64,000 nt of DNA from Sindora glabra (GCA_020226215.1 CM035232.1:65568184-65632183), one strand, 5' to 3'. Positions 36,913 to 48,869 are shown, numbered from the stretch's first letter. The notes: generated by a model not told the origin, from the sequence alone. Program-made: numbers and translations.

Positions 36913-38244
36913 AACAGATTCAAGTGAGAGTTTATAATATAAGTGATTTTTTGCCTTCATATATGTGGAGTTCTATCGGTTCTTTATCATAACAATTCTT
37001 TTTCTCTGATTTTTCTTTCCTTTTTTTTCTTTCTTTCTATATAATATAAATAAATAAATAATATAATAAAATCTATAAAAATAATAACAATTTTATACAG
37101 TAATATCATAATAATCAGGATAATAAATCATTTAAATATATCCCTTGTAATATATTATATGTGTTTTTATATATAAAATCAAGAGATTTTAAATGGATTT
37201 ATGCTTATAATTTTACTGCATTTTCTCTCTTTATCTTTTATTTTCATATTTATTATGCAATGGGTTAGAAGTACAAGTAGCACACATATATTCATAATTT
37301 TTCATTTTGATAATTTTTTTAATTGTTTAACCTTATTTGTTGAGTTCAAAATTAAGTACTTTTATAATTAATTAGAAATTTTTACTGATCCCCTTTCTAT
37401 ATTTTTGTGCTTTTTCTCAACAAATTAAGGTAAAGATTTGTAATGTGTTAACTTATATATATATATATTAAGTATCAACTTCCAGATTATTCTATAATAA
37501 TGATCTTTTAGTCTAATATACACATCAAATCATTTTAACTAAATACTATTATAAATGACACATTTTAATTTTAAATCCTAACTTATAAACCATGTAGCTA
37601 ACGAATAAGGCTAGTTTTTCTAATGCAGCTACAAGTTGCGTTGTTGACTTAGCCAAGAAGTGACAACTGATAAAATAGTATCTAATTAAAGATTAATTTT
37701 CCAAAAATTGCTAGCTTTAATTGAAATCTGAAGAGATGATATTAATTCTAATCTAACTTCAATAATAAATGGGCTTTCTCTATAAAATTCAGGACTTCAA
37801 ATTGCTGCTCGAATAGCATTGCAAGTTGCTGGTGCAAATACATCAGCTTTAGATTAGAAGTCAATAGAAAATTGGGCACTGTACAGTATCACAATTTGCA
37901 ATCTGTGCAGTCTGCCTGGCTGGATATGGTTCAGGAGCAAACAATTTTTTATAGAATTTAGTTACTACACTGCTACAAAATATGGTTCATGATTAATCTC
38001 ATGCACCAAAGTCTACTATATATTACTAATAAATAGACACTGTTGATATTCTTCCTTTTCATAAACTTTCGGTGTAATTATGACACTTTGAATTTTAAGT
38101 AAATAAGTCACTTCAGCAGACCAAACCTTTTGGAAACGGGAGGAGGCTTATATCGCAAGAGAACTCGACATGGTTCCTCAGCGATTATGAAAATACATAT
38201 AACATTTATTGGGATATTATTTCTTTTTTGGCATGTAACTTGCT
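36913..38244. other. Gene-free region with a less AT-rich island
   Basis: Mostly AT-rich. About 37620-37960 is compositionally different ('gctgctcgaatagcattgcaagttgctggtgc', 'gcagtctgcctggctggatatgg') and does not look like the surrounding repeats. It has no long ORF and I could not identify it. About 38108-38244 can be read on the minus strand as the end of an ORF (…RVLLRYKPPPVSKRFGLLK), but the frame runs into the LTR of element E and no family is recognised. Confidence 0.3.
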
Positions 38245-39697
38245 TGTCGTTCACTATTTTACCCAAGAATGGATAAATTGGGCATGAAAACTTCTTGCAA
38301 AATAATAACAGTGCACTTAGTTTTAATAAATAGCTAATAAGTGATTCAAGAATGGAAATAAGAATTAACTTGATACAAGCACAACAGAACAAGTTTTATT
38401 TGAAAAGCATAACACAAATAAACAAAAAAAGAGATAGAGAGGATTCAAATATTGCTATTTATAGTGATTCCAGCCTTGAAGATCCAATCCACTAACAAGC
38501 CTCTCTAACTTAGACTTTTCAACTCAAATCCATTATCTTTTCAAGTTTGAGGACACTTGAAAAAGTCTCAATACAAGTCTCTACTTTCTTGTATAATCTC
38601 TTTGAGAATCTTTTCTCAAAGCCTTTATCTATCAAGAACACTCTTAATGTTTCTAGGGATATCTCACTCTAATATACAACAAATAAATGATTTGGAATCA
38701 AGAAAATAACTCACGAACTCTAAAAGTTGGATTATACAGTGAAGAGCTAATGAGAGAAATTTAAGAAATTGGACTCAAGATTTTCAAGTTTTAAATGAGA
38801 GAAAAAGTAGTTTCTTATATCTATGTAATAGTAATAGTACTTTCTTATTTTTTTAAATTGAAATTAAGTTTTTATATAGAGATTAAAGAGTTAAAAAATA
38901 TCTTATACAGAAAATATAGCCATTACAGGATAGTTGTTACCTTGTGAATCAATTGATTAATTGATTCAAGTTACCTTTGAATTTTTGAAAAAATTACAAT
39001 GAATCGATTGGTCAATCAATTTGTCAAAAGCTTGATTTGGCTTTGAATGTGCAAAATCGATTGGTCAATTAATTTTACATTTTTGAAAATTTGGTTTTTA
39101 AACAAAAGTTATAGGGGACTAATTGGGTCTATCAATCAATTCAAGAAACTTGATATTTGAATTTTGAAACACTAAATTAATTAGTCAATTAATTCATTTT
39201 GCCCTAATTACTCTCTAAACAATTGAAATCAATTTATCAATTAATTCAGGATGCCTAATATGCTCTCTAAATGCTTGGAATCAATTGGTCAATGCATTTA
39301 GATATTCCAGTTTGCTCTCTAAATGCCTAGAATCGATTGATCAATCAATTCACTTCTTATTTCTCAAGTTTTTCAAAGAAAAGCATTTTGAAATATGGTT
39401 TTCTTTCTTGAAAACATTTTAACCTTATTTTAAAAAGCTTTTCACACAAGACTTAACTTGATAGTTAACATTTTTTTTAATGAAAAATTTGAACTTTTTT
39501 TTAGATGAATTCCTCTTATACAAATTTATCCTATGATCCTAGCTAGAATCCTAATTAATTCACTGATGTTCTTCAATGTTTAATCTCCTTCAATCTTCAC
39601 TTTTTGCATTGGGATTCCAGTTGATCATTTGCCAAATTCAAGAAGATCAAAATATGTTGTTATCATCAAAATCTTCCAAATGGGGCTATGGTTAACA
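38245..39697 (-). repeat. 3' LTR of Copia element E
   Basis: 1453 bp, on the plus strand TGTCGTTCAC...GGTTAACA, matching 46839-48348 throughout. It contains a minus-strand TATA box (about 38868-38880) and eight degenerate copies of a ~20-bp motif like AATCGATTGGTCAATCAATT, roughly 50-60 bp apart, between 38946 and 39350. Confidence 0.9.
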
Positions 39698-39712
39698 ATT
39701 TCCTCTTTTTTA
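39698..39712 (-). other. Polypurine tract of element E
   Basis: The minus strand reads AAAAAAGAGGAAAT immediately before the 3' LTR start TGTTAACC. Confidence 0.8.
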
Positions 39713-40047
39713 ATGATGACAAACTATTTTAAAATTAAATCAGATTCTTCACATAATGACTCCCCTTAACTAAAACACTCCCCCTCAAAACATGCATCAA
39801 ATTTAATTTCAAGATCTCACAATTTACTCCCCCTTTTAGCATCAATCAAAAAATGAAACAATAAAGTAACTAGTAAGCTATCAATAATAATCCAGCAAAT
39901 AAGGTTAGCAAGTAAGCTATCAAGCAAACTATCCATAAAACCACTAAACCGACAAGTAAACTATCCAAAAGTCAATCAAAACATCTAATAGGTTGAAACA
40001 TAAAAATAAGTCCAACAGGGATAATGAGGAGAAGGAAACAATTTTAT

Positions 40048-42080
40048 CTAATCGTCCACCATATCATTTAAATTGCCCTCAGCTTCTTTATTGCCTGAAG
40101 CAATCACTTTAGAATCTCCTTCTTCTTTAAATTCCTCCTCTGAAAGAACAACCTCTTGTTTCTCTTTACTTCTCCCTTTTGCTTGAGGAAAGTAGGCTTC
40201 TTCCTCTTCAACGGAGCTATCCTTTTTCTCTTCAATAATGTTTAGCTTTCCTCCAAGCTTTCTGAATTGCTTCTTAATGCAGAATTCAACTCCTTTTGAG
40301 TTTTCTAATGTAATGCAATAATATGGTCCCATAAAGCATACATATCGAATTCCTCAATTGCATTCCCTCTCTTAATAAAGCATCAAACTCCTCCTATCTT
40401 TTGAAAAGATATTTATTTCATATGTTTGGCTTTTAATCTCTTAAATTCTTTAAACTTTTTGACTTTGGCTTCTTTATCAAGTTGAATCCCAAAAACCTTG
40501 AATAGCTCATTGAAAATTATCTCATAAGAAAGGAAATCTTTGTTGACATGAATATGTATGTACAGCATGATGTGATAGGGAAAATTGATTGTTGTATTCT
40601 ATCTTATGGCCCACATCATGAATGGTTCATGATCATCAATCTAACTAAAATTATGCTGCTTTAGAAGGATGATTGTGACAATAGTATAGTGCAAAATTCT
40701 ATCGTCCATGGATAACCCTATGATCAACAATTTGTTCTTTGTAATTTTTAGTTGATAGTGAGGCCAAAACAACCTTATAGTCACAGCTTTGGAGGAATAT
40801 TGCATAGGATGATTGTGACAATAGTATAGTGCAAAATTCTATCGTCCATGGATAACCCTATGATCAACAATTTGTTCTTTGTAATTTTTAGTTGATAGTG
40901 AGGCCAAAACAACCTTATAATCACAGCTTTGGAGTAATATGCAATATTCCTAACACCAGTGAAAGGTTACTTGGCATCCATATTAAAAATGGTGGCCAAT
41001 TCATCAATACCAATAAAGAATCTTTCACCTTTCATAGTTATCAATTCAAGCAAACACTTTTGACCACTTTTTTTTTAAATTTGCATAAAAATGGTATACT
41101 AGGCTAGGATAAATATCAGCAGAATGTCCAACAAATTTCAACAAACTCGAATGCTCCAATAGATGATATATCTCCAAGTTTTCATTTCTTAGAAATTTAA
41201 TATAACAATTGCTAGGCTCTATCTCCATAATCATGTATTCTAAGAATCTTTCAAATGTAGTTACCTCCCTCAGAGTATTACACCTTCTCAAGAACTATAT
41301 TAGCATATGGAAGGGGTTGGGATCATGAACTAGTAACTTTTCCCTTCTCTTTACTTAATTCAGTATGAGGATGCTTCGATGTCATGCTCTTCTTTCCCAC
41401 ATGATTAGTGAACACATTGTGTTTATAGAAGATTTATGGTGATGAATGGATGTTTTGGAATGGGGTAGGAATTGGTTTATGGTTGGAGGGTTTGGTGTGA
41501 TATTGGATCAAGGTTTTAATGATGCTGGAGATCTGATGCGTTGGATGATGTTAAGAGTGATGGGAGAAAGTCTTAAATGATGTATTTTGAAGGATTTTAT
41601 AGAGAAGATCAAAGTTTAGAATGGTCAAATGAAAGGTCAAAGACATGAAAATGACTAGAGAGAGAAATAAAGGAGACAAATGGCACAGCTATTGTTTATC
41701 TATGAATCAATTGACTACTTGATTCATGGTCAGAAATTTTTAAATTCTGAATTTCCCTCCGCATGTAGTTAATCAATTAGTGAATTGATTTCAAATTTTT
41801 AGAGACAAACATTACATTCTTGGAATCATTGACCACACAATTCATTTTCTTTAAACACGATCTCACCAAATCAATTGGTCATTTGATTCATCACCCTAGA
41901 ATTAATTGACTACTCATTTCCTTAAGTCTTAAAAACTTCTATCTCATCATTTCGACTAATGATATGTGATGTAATCTTTTGACTTTATAGATGATTGAAG
42001 CTTAATTTTAAGTTGTGATTGCTAAAAATGAAGAGTGGTGCCTACAAAATAAATTTTCAGAATATCTTCAATGCTAAAGT
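40048..42080 (-). pseudogene. Extra ORF between RNase H and 3' LTR of element E (plant transposon protein type)
   Basis: SIRE-like elements often carry an additional ORF at this 'env-like' position. Open pieces include 41046-41291 (FERFLEYM, LKFVGHSADIYPSLVYHFYA), then FIGIDELATIFNMDAK, a SMDDRILHYTIV block, FMMWAIRYNTTINFPYHIML and VFGIQLDKEAKV, and at 40048-40332 a lysine/glutamate-rich tail. The layout (YPSLV-x-x-FY, I-x-x-D-x-L-x-x-I, a hydrophobic WAI block, FG-x-x-L) is that of the 'putative plant transposon protein' domain, not of a viral envelope. I see no signal peptide or membrane anchor. It has stops and frameshifts and includes a 140-bp tandem duplication. Function unknown. Confidence 0.6.
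40667..40946. repeat. 140-bp tandem duplication in element E
   Basis: The segment starting AGGATGATTGTGACAATAGT occurs at 40667 and 40807 and the copies are almost identical (for example 'cttatagtcacagc' against 'cttataatcacagc'). It lies inside the extra ORF, so it arose after that ORF lost its function or disrupts it. The near identity makes it one of the youngest changes in the element. Confidence 0.93.
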
Positions 42081-42830
42081 CAGTACATTGATAAAAAAAA
42101 AAACATTAAATTAGTGTCTGAAATACTTCTCAAGAAAATTCAAAATGCCTAATTCTTTTCTTATAAAATTGAAATGATCTTCGGTAAGTAGCTTAGTAAA
42201 GATGCCTGCAAGTTGAAAAATAGTTTGGACAAATTCGAGTGAAATGTCTCCTCTTTAAACATGATCACGAATAAAATGTCTTATTTTCAATGTGTTTGGA
42301 TCTTGAGTGCATGATAAAATTCTTGGTTAGATTGATGGCACTTGTATTATCTCATTTTATAGCAATATTTTCAAAATTTAGTCCAAAATCAAATAATTGT
42401 TGCTTCATCCACAAGAGTTGAGCACAACAACTACCTATTGCTATACATTATGCTACAATAATAAATAGTGCCACGCTATTTTGTTTTTGCTATACTAAGA
42501 AACAAGTGAATGTCCAAGAAATTCACATGTTCCACTAGCACTCTTTCTATCTAATTTGCCACCAATAAAGTCGGCATCCAAATAGCCTATTAGGAAATTT
42601 GATTTTTCTTTAGGATAATAAAAACCAAAGTAAGATATGCCCATAAGATATTTAAAAATCCTTTTCACAACTATCAAGTGTGATTCTTTTGGATTAGCTT
42701 GAAATCTTGCACATATACACACATTAAATATAATGTCTAGTCTGCTAGTAATTAGATAGAGCAAGAATCCTATCATTCCTCTATACATGGTAATTTCTAT
42801 TTTTTTTACCTTCTTCATCCGAATTCAACT
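42081..42830 (-). pseudogene. RNase H and RT C-terminal region of element E
   Basis: RNase H removes RNA from the RNA-DNA hybrid. The ORF at 42495-42818 has the Copia RT-RNase H linker (MIGFLLYLITSRLDIIFNVC, RIFKYLMG, YLDADFIGGKLDRKSASG) with the first RNase H acidic block (DAD). Further left, with stops, come IRHFIRDHV, GDISLEFV, QLAGIFTKLL and FNFIRKELGIL, the usual C-terminus. The standard SGYxxFLG and ALSTAEAE blocks are damaged. Confidence 0.85.
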
Positions 42831-43900
42831 TAGTTATTATACTCATGGAAGTAGGAAATAATTTCGCTTCATTCATCTTATATTTCTTGATTAGCTTCTT
42901 TGTATACTTAGTTTGATTTATGAAAATTTCATTACTTGATTGTTTGATTTGCAGGTCAAGAAAGAAATTCAACTCTTCTATCATAGATATTTCAAACTCA
43001 TTCTGCATTAACTTAACAAAATTCTTGCATATAGATTCATTAGTAGCTCCAAATATGATATCAACATATATTTACACAAGGATATTATCAAATTTGTGTT
43101 TTATAAATAATGTAGTATCAACTTTTCCTCTTGAAAAATCTTTTTCAATCAAGAATTTGCTTAGTCTTTCATACCAAGCTCTAGGAGCTTATTTTAAACC
43201 ATACAAAACTTTCTTTAACTTGAATACATGATTTAGAAAGAAATAATTTTCAAAACCTGGAAGTTGTTCAACATACACCTCTTTTATGATTATACCATTC
43301 AAAAAAACACTTTTAACATCCATTTGATAAAATGTGAATCTTTTTATGCAAGCATATGCTAATAACATTCTAATGGCTTCTAGTGTAGCTACTAATGCAT
43401 ATGTTTTATCATAATCAATGCCATTGTCTTAATTATATCCTTTTGCAACCAATCTGGCTTCATTTCTAATTATGATATCATTTTCATCTAGCTCATTTTT
43501 AAAAACTCATTTGTGCCAATAATTAGATAATCATTTGGTCTTAGCACAAGTTCTCAAATTTCATTTCTTTCAAACTAATTTAATTCTTCCTACATTGCCA
43601 ATACCCAATGTTCATCAATTATTGCTTCATTAATATTTGGATTCATTTTAAGATGAAAATGCTAAATAATCACAAATTTTTTAAAAAAAATTCTAGTCAC
43701 CCTCTAACTCATATCACTAAGACTTGATCAATACGATGATTTCTCATTATTTTCCATTCTTTTTAAGGTCCATAACTTGGTTCTTCATCTACATTGCCTC
43801 TGAATAGAGCTAATTCTTTATCTTCTTCGTCCTTTTCTTGAGCTTTCATCTCCTAATCTTGATTATTTACATTGATCTTCATTTTGATACATTTTTCATA
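42831..43900 (-). pseudogene. Reverse transcriptase of element E
   Basis: Copia RT (RVT_2 type), which copies the element RNA into DNA. On the minus strand, with stops and frameshifts: ARLVAKGYNQDNGIDYDKTY, AIRMLLAYACIKRF, QMDVKSVFLNG, EEVYV-like text, PGFE, LYGL, APRAWYERLSKFL, IYVDIIFGATNES, and MQNEFEISMIEELNFFLDLQ. The catalytic YVDD box reads YVD-IIFG (plus strand about 43050-43070): one aspartate codon is missing, which by itself would inactivate the enzyme. Confidence 0.85.
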
Positions 43901-45100
43901 CTAAAAGAAGATTCATCGAATACAACATAAATGAATTCTTCTACTAACAAAATTCTTTTGTTTAAACCTTATAAACTTTGCTATTAAAAGAATATCCAAT
44001 GAAGATGGTTTCATTATATTTAGCATCAAACTTTCCAAAATTGTCTTTACCATTATTGTGTACAAAACATTTATAACTAAAAACACAAATGTGAAATATT
44101 TGACTTTCTTTCTTTGTAAAGGAATTTTTTTGAAAAATTGATCTAATAAAAGCTCTATTCATTGCAAAACAAGCGGTACTAACTACTTCAGCCCAAAAGG
44201 ATATAGGAAGAAAGTTATCATTTAGCATAGTTCTTGTCATCTATTCTAAATATCTATTTTTCCTTTTAACAACTCTATTTTGTTAAGGTATTTTTAGATA
44301 TGAAAAGCTATGCTTAATCCCATTGTCATCATAAAATTAAGTAAAATCATAATTTTTAAATTCCTCATCATGATCACTTCTAATACTTATTATAGATATT
44401 CCTTTTTCATTTTGTATAGTTTTTGCAAGTCCTTTAAAAGCCTGTAAAGGTAAATCTTGAATAGTCATTAATAATTACAAGTGCATAGAAATTTCTTCCA
44501 TAACTTCTAATTCTTGATAGACTAACTAAATCCATATATAATAATTAAAATAGTATACATGTGGAGAGAAAAATTTTGAATTTAAAAAAGGCTTTTACTT
44601 ATTTTCCCTTTTGACATGTATCACAAATACTATTTTTGATAAATTTCAATTTTGGTAAACCATCAATTAAATTATTTTTGAAAAATTTTCCAGCAACTCT
44701 TTTATGTCAAATCCAAGAATCATTATTTATACTAACCAAACATTTAGAATCCAAATTAAACTTATTATCAATATCTATCATATAGATATTTCTATATCTT
44801 TTACCAATCAGTTTAATTTGCTTGTCATTTGATTTTCAATAATGCAACAAGTGAAATCAAATGTAACTTTATTCCCTTTATTACAAAATTAACTAATGCT
44901 TAACATATTATGCTTGAGCCTTTTGACATATAAGACATTATCAATACAAGATTTTGAATTCTTATCCACTTTACCTTTTCTTTTAACTCTTCCTTTTTGA
45001 ATTATCTCTAAATGTAATATTTCCTCTTTCTTTAAGTGCTAATGAAATGAATTAGGATTTGTCCCTTGTCATATTTCTTAAACAATCACTATCTAAGTAC
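43901..45100 (-). pseudogene. Integrase region of element E
   Basis: Integrase inserts the cDNA. The pre-integrase part at about 44580-44960 includes VLYVKRLKHNMLSIS and the zinc-binding end CDTCQKGK (about 44604-44625). The core at about 44240-44400 includes a (I)RSDHDEEFKN-type block. The C-terminal part is the open stretch at 43962-44240 (MTRTMLNDNFLPISFWAEVV, RAFIRSIFQK, FGKFDAKYNETIFIGYS). The usual pattern is retained but several stops interrupt it. Confidence 0.85.
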
Positions 45101-46783
45101 CACATCCCACTTTGAGTTCTCAAACAAACTTATAAAAAAATTAATTTTTGACTTTTGGTATCTAAATAACTTTGGATCCATCTTTATTAGCTAGTACATA
45201 TATCCTTTTAGGAACCCAAATTTTCTTTATTCCAACATAAGTATTTCTTCTATATGCACAAGAATATATGCCATGCTTTTTTTTCTCCATAATACAAATA
45301 TATTATTTTTTACTATCTCTTCATGATTTCTCTTGCAAAGAAGTTTTTTGTAAAAATGATTCTTTTTATTTGGTGTATAACCCAAACCTTCTTTGTTAAA
45401 ACTAGTCTTTTGACCAAAAAGAATATCTAGTGAATCATCTTTTATGAACTTCTCAGGTTTTAGTTAAATCATCAAATTTTTGCTTAAGATTTTCATAAGA
45501 GGTGCATTTTTTAGTGATTTTCTTAAGGCTCTCTACTTCTTGAATCAATTCTTCATTTTCCTTTTCAAGTTGCTTAATAGTCTTCCAAAGAAGATATTAA
45601 CTTTTTTAAGAGTTCAATATTTCTCTTAACCTAAGTAAATCTATGTTTAAATTAGAAATAACATAATCATATTCATTATTTGAACTAAAGATAGATACAT
45701 TATCTCTATCTTGTTCTCCCAAAGTCATTAAATAAAGAAAGCTTCTTCATCCTTGTCATTTCCATCACGAGTCATTGTCATCTCCCCGAGCAGTTAAGTG
45801 AGCTTTCTTATGAGCACTTCTGTTCTTCTTCTTTTCATATTCTAGTATACGGATAATCAAATTTGATGACCTAACTTTTTACACTCATAACAGGTTGGGG
45901 TAGCTTGCTTGCTAGTTTTTCCTTTGCTTTTGTGTTTGTTAGCTTAAGGTACTCTTCTCCTAACACCAATTCTTTTAAGTGTCCTTTAATATTTCTTGGT
46001 GAGAAGGACTGAGTCATCTTCCAATAACATGTCCAGCAACTCCTCTTGACAATCTTCATCAATTTTATCCTCATTTACATTTATTTCAACTTTTAAAGCA
46101 AAAGACTTTTTCTTTCTTTCACTATCATTAGTATATCTCTTAAGCTTTAATTCATGCTCTTCCAAATTTTCAAATAAATCTTAGAGTTGGCATCTTGATC
46201 TTTATTACTTCTTTGACAATAGTTATTTTTAGTTATCATTTAATTGTTAGCAACCTAAGCACTTTATGAACAACACTATCTGTAAGATGCCGATCAAGAA
46301 AACTCAATTAACAAGGACAGTAAATCTTTGCATCATATCTTTAATAGATTCCTTATCATTCATTCTAAATAATTCATATTGATATATTAATATATGCATT
46401 TTGCTTTCTTTAACTTGTGTGATCCTTATACAAGTTACTTCAAACACATCCCACATTTCTTTTACAGTTAAGCAATTTGAAACTCTTTTATATTCACTAG
46501 GCCATAAAGTATTTAATAGAATCCATTTAGCTTTGGAGTGAAGTTGGTGTTTCCTTTTCTCCTCTTCACTCCATTTAAATCTTGGTTTCAACATATTTAC
46601 ATTATTTCCCCTTTCAATCGGTGGATTGTAACCATTTTCAATCAAGTCCCACATATCAATATCAATAGTTTCTATAAAATCTTTTATTTTTTGTTTCTAA
46701 TAAGTATAATATTGTCCATTAAAACCTGAGGGTTTATTCACTGAAGGACATTCGGGCAAAATACTGATACTATTTATATTCAT
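45101..46783 (-). pseudogene. gag and protease region of element E
   Basis: A likely start codon lies at 46783 (MNINSISILPECPSVNKPSG, about 55 bp downstream of the LTR edge). The open stretch 46304-46654 is the gag core: MWDLIENGYNPPIERG, FKWSEEEKRKHQLHSKAKWI, CLTVKEMWDVFEVT, QVKESKMHILIYQYELFRM, and ESIKDMMQRF. Near 45870-45900 a zinc knuckle starts (TCYECKKLGHQI, C-x2-C-x4-H), but its last cysteine is lost after a stop. I could not recognise a clear protease active site between about 45100 and 45800; a lysine-rich linker dominates. Confidence 0.8.
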
Positions 46784-46824
46784 TGGATTCTCTTAAGATC
46801 GTAAGATCTTATTTCAAAAATCAA

Positions 46825-46836
46825 GCTCAGATACCA
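46825..46836 (-). other. Primer-binding site (tRNA-iMet) of element E
   Basis: The minus strand reads TGGTATCTGAGC two bases inside the 5' LTR, 11 of 12 matching TGGTATCAGAGC. Confidence 0.9.
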
Positions 46837-46838
46837 AA

Positions 46839-48348
46839 TGTCATTCAGTATTTTACCCAACAGAGGGTGGATTAGCTATAAATTTTTTTTACAAAATAAT
46901 AAAAATGTTCATAGATTTGAAAAATAGCTAATAAGTGATTCAAGAATGGAAGTAAGAATTAAGTCAATACAAGCACAACAAAAAAATAAGTTTTATAAAA
47001 GAAAAAAATAAAGCACAATATAAACAAATAAAAAGATAAAGAAACAAAGATTCGAACATTATTATTTAGTGTAGTTCCAGCCTTGATGATCTAACACTCT
47101 AAAATGTACATCCACTATCAAACCTCTCTGACTTGAATTTTCAACTCACCCACTATCTCTTTAAGTTTGAGAACACTTGAAGAAGTTTCAATACAAATCT
47201 CTGCTTTCTTGTCCTTTGATAATCCTTTCTCAAAACCTTTATTTATCAAGAGATCCAATACATTTGATATTCCTAGGAATACTTCATCCTAATATACAAC
47301 AAATGAGTGATTTGAAATTAAGAAAATAACTTGTAAACTCTAAAAGTTGGATTACATAATGAAGAGCTAATGGAAGGAATTTAATCAGTTGGGCTTAAGG
47401 GATTTTCAAGTTTTTGATAAGAGAAAAAAGAGTTTCTTGTGTCTATGTAACAATTTTTTATTCTTTTTCAATCGAAATGAAGCCTTTATATAGAGATTAA
47501 AGAGTTAAAAAATTTGTTACATAGAAAATATAATCATTGTAAGGTAGTTGGCACCTATGAATTAATTGATCAATTAATTCAAGTTACTTTTGAATTTTTG
47601 AAAAAGTGGCAATGAATTGATTGGTTAATCAATTTAGCCAGCTATACATTTGAATTCAACACATGGTAAATCAATTGACCTAACTGATTCACTAGAAGCT
47701 TAGTTCAGCTCTGGATATGCAGAATTAAATGGTCAATCAATTTTGCCTTTTTAAAAATTTATTTTTGGACAAAAGTTACAAGGCAATGAGTAGATTCATT
47801 AATCGATTCAAGAAAATTGATATTTGAATTTTGAAATACTAAATCAATTGGTTAATCAATTCATTTTATCCTAATTGCTCTCTGGACCTTCAAAATTCAT
47901 TGATCAATTGACTCAAAATATTTAATGTGCTTTCTGAACACCTAAAATCAATTGGTCAATTGATTCAAGTATTCCAATTTATTCTCTGGATGCTTAGAAT
48001 CGATTGGTCAATTAATTTACTTCCTGTTTCTCAAAGAAAAGTATTTTGAGACATAGTTTTCTTTCTAGAAAACATTCCAACCTTATTTTAAAAGCTTTTG
48101 ACACAATTTAACTTGATGGTCAACCATTTTTTTTCATGAAAAACTCGAACCCCTTTTTTGGATGAATTCCCCTTATACAAATTTATCTTCTGATCCTAAT
48201 TAAAATCCCAAGTCAATGATGTTCTTTAATTTTTAATCTCTTTTGATCTTTACTTGTGACATTAGAATTCCAATTGATCATTTGCTAAATCCAAGATAAA
48301 AAATATATTGTTATCATCAAAACCTTCTAAATAGGGCTAAAGTCAATG
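46839..48348 (-). repeat. 5' LTR of Copia element E
   Basis: 1510-bp partner of 38245-39697. The plus strand runs TGTCATTCAG...AGTCAATG; the terminal CA of the left copy is TG here. It contains the iterated AATTGATTGGTCAATTGATT-like motif (about 47560-48030) and the element's promoter. Confidence 0.9.
47484..47493 (-). promoter_or_regulatory. TATA box of the element E 5' LTR
   Basis: The minus strand reads CTATATAAAG within 'aatctCTATATAAAGgcttc'. The same place in the 3' LTR reads CTATATAAAAAC. It is probably the core promoter for the genomic RNA. Confidence 0.6.
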
Positions 48349-48349
48349 T

Positions 48350-48869
48350 TGCCATCAATGAGACCATACAATTGTTTAAAATAAAACATATTGACTTTCT
48401 AGCTAGGGCACCAAGCTTAATCATCACTTTTCATATTTATTACAATCCTGAATAAGATATAAAGAGTTGAAAAATAGCCCACAACCTTCTTAAAATCTTT
48501 CATAGAATCCATATCATCTTGAAAGCCATACATGTTCTCCACATGATCAAGTGCAAGCTTGGTTATTTCCTTCTGTTTTCGTCTTTCTATGTGCTTTTCT
48601 CTTTCTCTTTCAACTTTTATCATCCTCCATTCACATAGACCTCTTTTCTTCTATTCATCATTTTTGTCCTCTTCAATGAAATGTCAATATTAAAGTTTTT
48701 CTTTAGCTAATTTTTGCTCTCCTTAAATTCTCCCATCTTTACAAGCCCATCAACCAAGGTTGTTGACTTTTCAACTTAAACTAGTTTGACAACCTTGACA
48801 TCCTTTAGCATAACTTATGCAATAGCCAATCATACTCAACCAATACAAATCTTTAAAACCAACAACACT
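48350..48869 (-). other. Unassigned tail of element D
   Basis: Between E and the integrase trace. The open frame at 48417-48623 (E/K/R-rich, then GFQDDMDSMKDFKKVVGY) has no domain I recognise. It may be integrase remnant or 3' untranslated sequence. Confidence 0.3.

Larger units (their letters stand above)
38245..48348 (-). mobile_element. SIRE-like Ty1/Copia retrotransposon E, complete but inactive
   Basis: 10104 bp with LTRs at 38245-39697 and 46839-48348 and flanking pentamers TTGCT (38240-38244) and TTGCC (48349-48353). All expected parts are present in order on the minus strand: 5' LTR with TATA box, tRNA-iMet primer site, gag, pre-integrase zinc motif, integrase, RT, RNase H, an extra ORF, polypurine tract and 3' LTR. 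Gag-pol is broken by many stops and frameshifts, and the LTRs differ at many positions with indels. This is an old, immobile insertion, but it is the best-preserved long element in the window. Confidence 0.9.

Noticed and set aside
38108..38392. 94-residue minus-strand ORF
   Set aside because: Straddles the LTR boundary and target duplication of element E, so it is a chance fusion of two unrelated sequences.
38946..39350. Regularly spaced motif considered as a CRISPR array
   Set aside because: The repeats are degenerate, lie inside an LTR and recur in its partner; the context is eukaryotic.
42920..43231. 103-residue plus-strand ORF
   Set aside because: Complement of the reverse transcriptase region of element E.
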